Source: Oligoflexia bacterium
GTDB taxonomy: Bacteria > Bdellovibrionota > UBA1018
DNA: 5,780 nucleotides
Assembly (NCBI GenBank): GCA_903858195.1
Contig: CAIOHW010000043.1
Location: 1-5,780 of the forward strand
Reading direction: 5' to 3'
The notes below the pieces were generated by a model that searched no databases, was not told where the DNA came from, and saw nothing but the letters and a program-made list of their open reading frames with translations. The position numbers and the translations under genes are program-made. Numbering within the stretch: the stretch's first letter is position 1; each line of letters opens with the position of its first letter. This document shows positions 5,762-5,780 of the stretch, in pieces.

Positions 5762-5780
5762 CACGCGAAGAAGGCAGGGG

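Overview
The window looks like chromosomal DNA from a GC-rich bacterium. The codon third positions favour G/C, and every gene belongs to a core-metabolism or common regulator family. A CrgA-like LysR regulator next to a single-lipoyl-domain E2 of the E1-alpha/E1-beta type, with lipA and lipB alongside, suggests a proteobacterium-like lineage, perhaps Bdellovibrionota or a former deltaproteobacterium. That placement is a guess from gene types and was not tested. No RNA gene, insertion sequence, CRISPR array or phage gene was seen.

Layout. Positions 1-178 hold no secure gene: there is a short GC-rich direct repeat and hairpin, possibly the tail of an upstream gene, and then the ribosome binding site of a plus-strand LysR-type regulator (179-1084). 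From 1077 to 5645 everything is on the minus strand, in transcription order: lipA (lipoyl synthase), the E2 acyltransferase gene of a 2-oxo acid dehydrogenase complex, lpdA (E3 dihydrolipoyl dehydrogenase) and lipB (octanoyltransferase). The genes are tightly packed: lipA/E2 overlap by 20 bp, E2/lpdA are 34 bp apart and lpdA/lipB 19 bp apart. The regulator and lipB converge and overlap by 8 bp at their stop codons. Positions 5646-5780 form the control region: a predicted promoter with an AT-rich upstream element, a GC-rich hairpin and a 26-nt all-purine tract.

How the genes work together. LipB moves octanoate from acyl carrier protein onto the target lysine of a lipoyl domain, and LipA inserts two sulfurs to make lipoate. 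The E2 encoded between them carries such a lipoyl domain (Lys41) and passes its acyl group to CoA. LpdA reoxidises the dihydrolipoyl arm with FAD and NAD+. The operon therefore encodes a lipoylated E2, its E3 and the whole de novo lipoylation route. It lacks only E1, which must lie elsewhere, possibly just beyond 5780.

The most notable observations are a TTGCCG-N17-TATAAC promoter whose expected start point falls on or within about 3 nt of the lipA ATG, with no Shine-Dalgarno sequence (a predicted leaderless mRNA), and a clear codon-usage difference between the regulator and the operon. I found no convincing new biological system; this is mostly well-understood metabolism in a compact arrangement.
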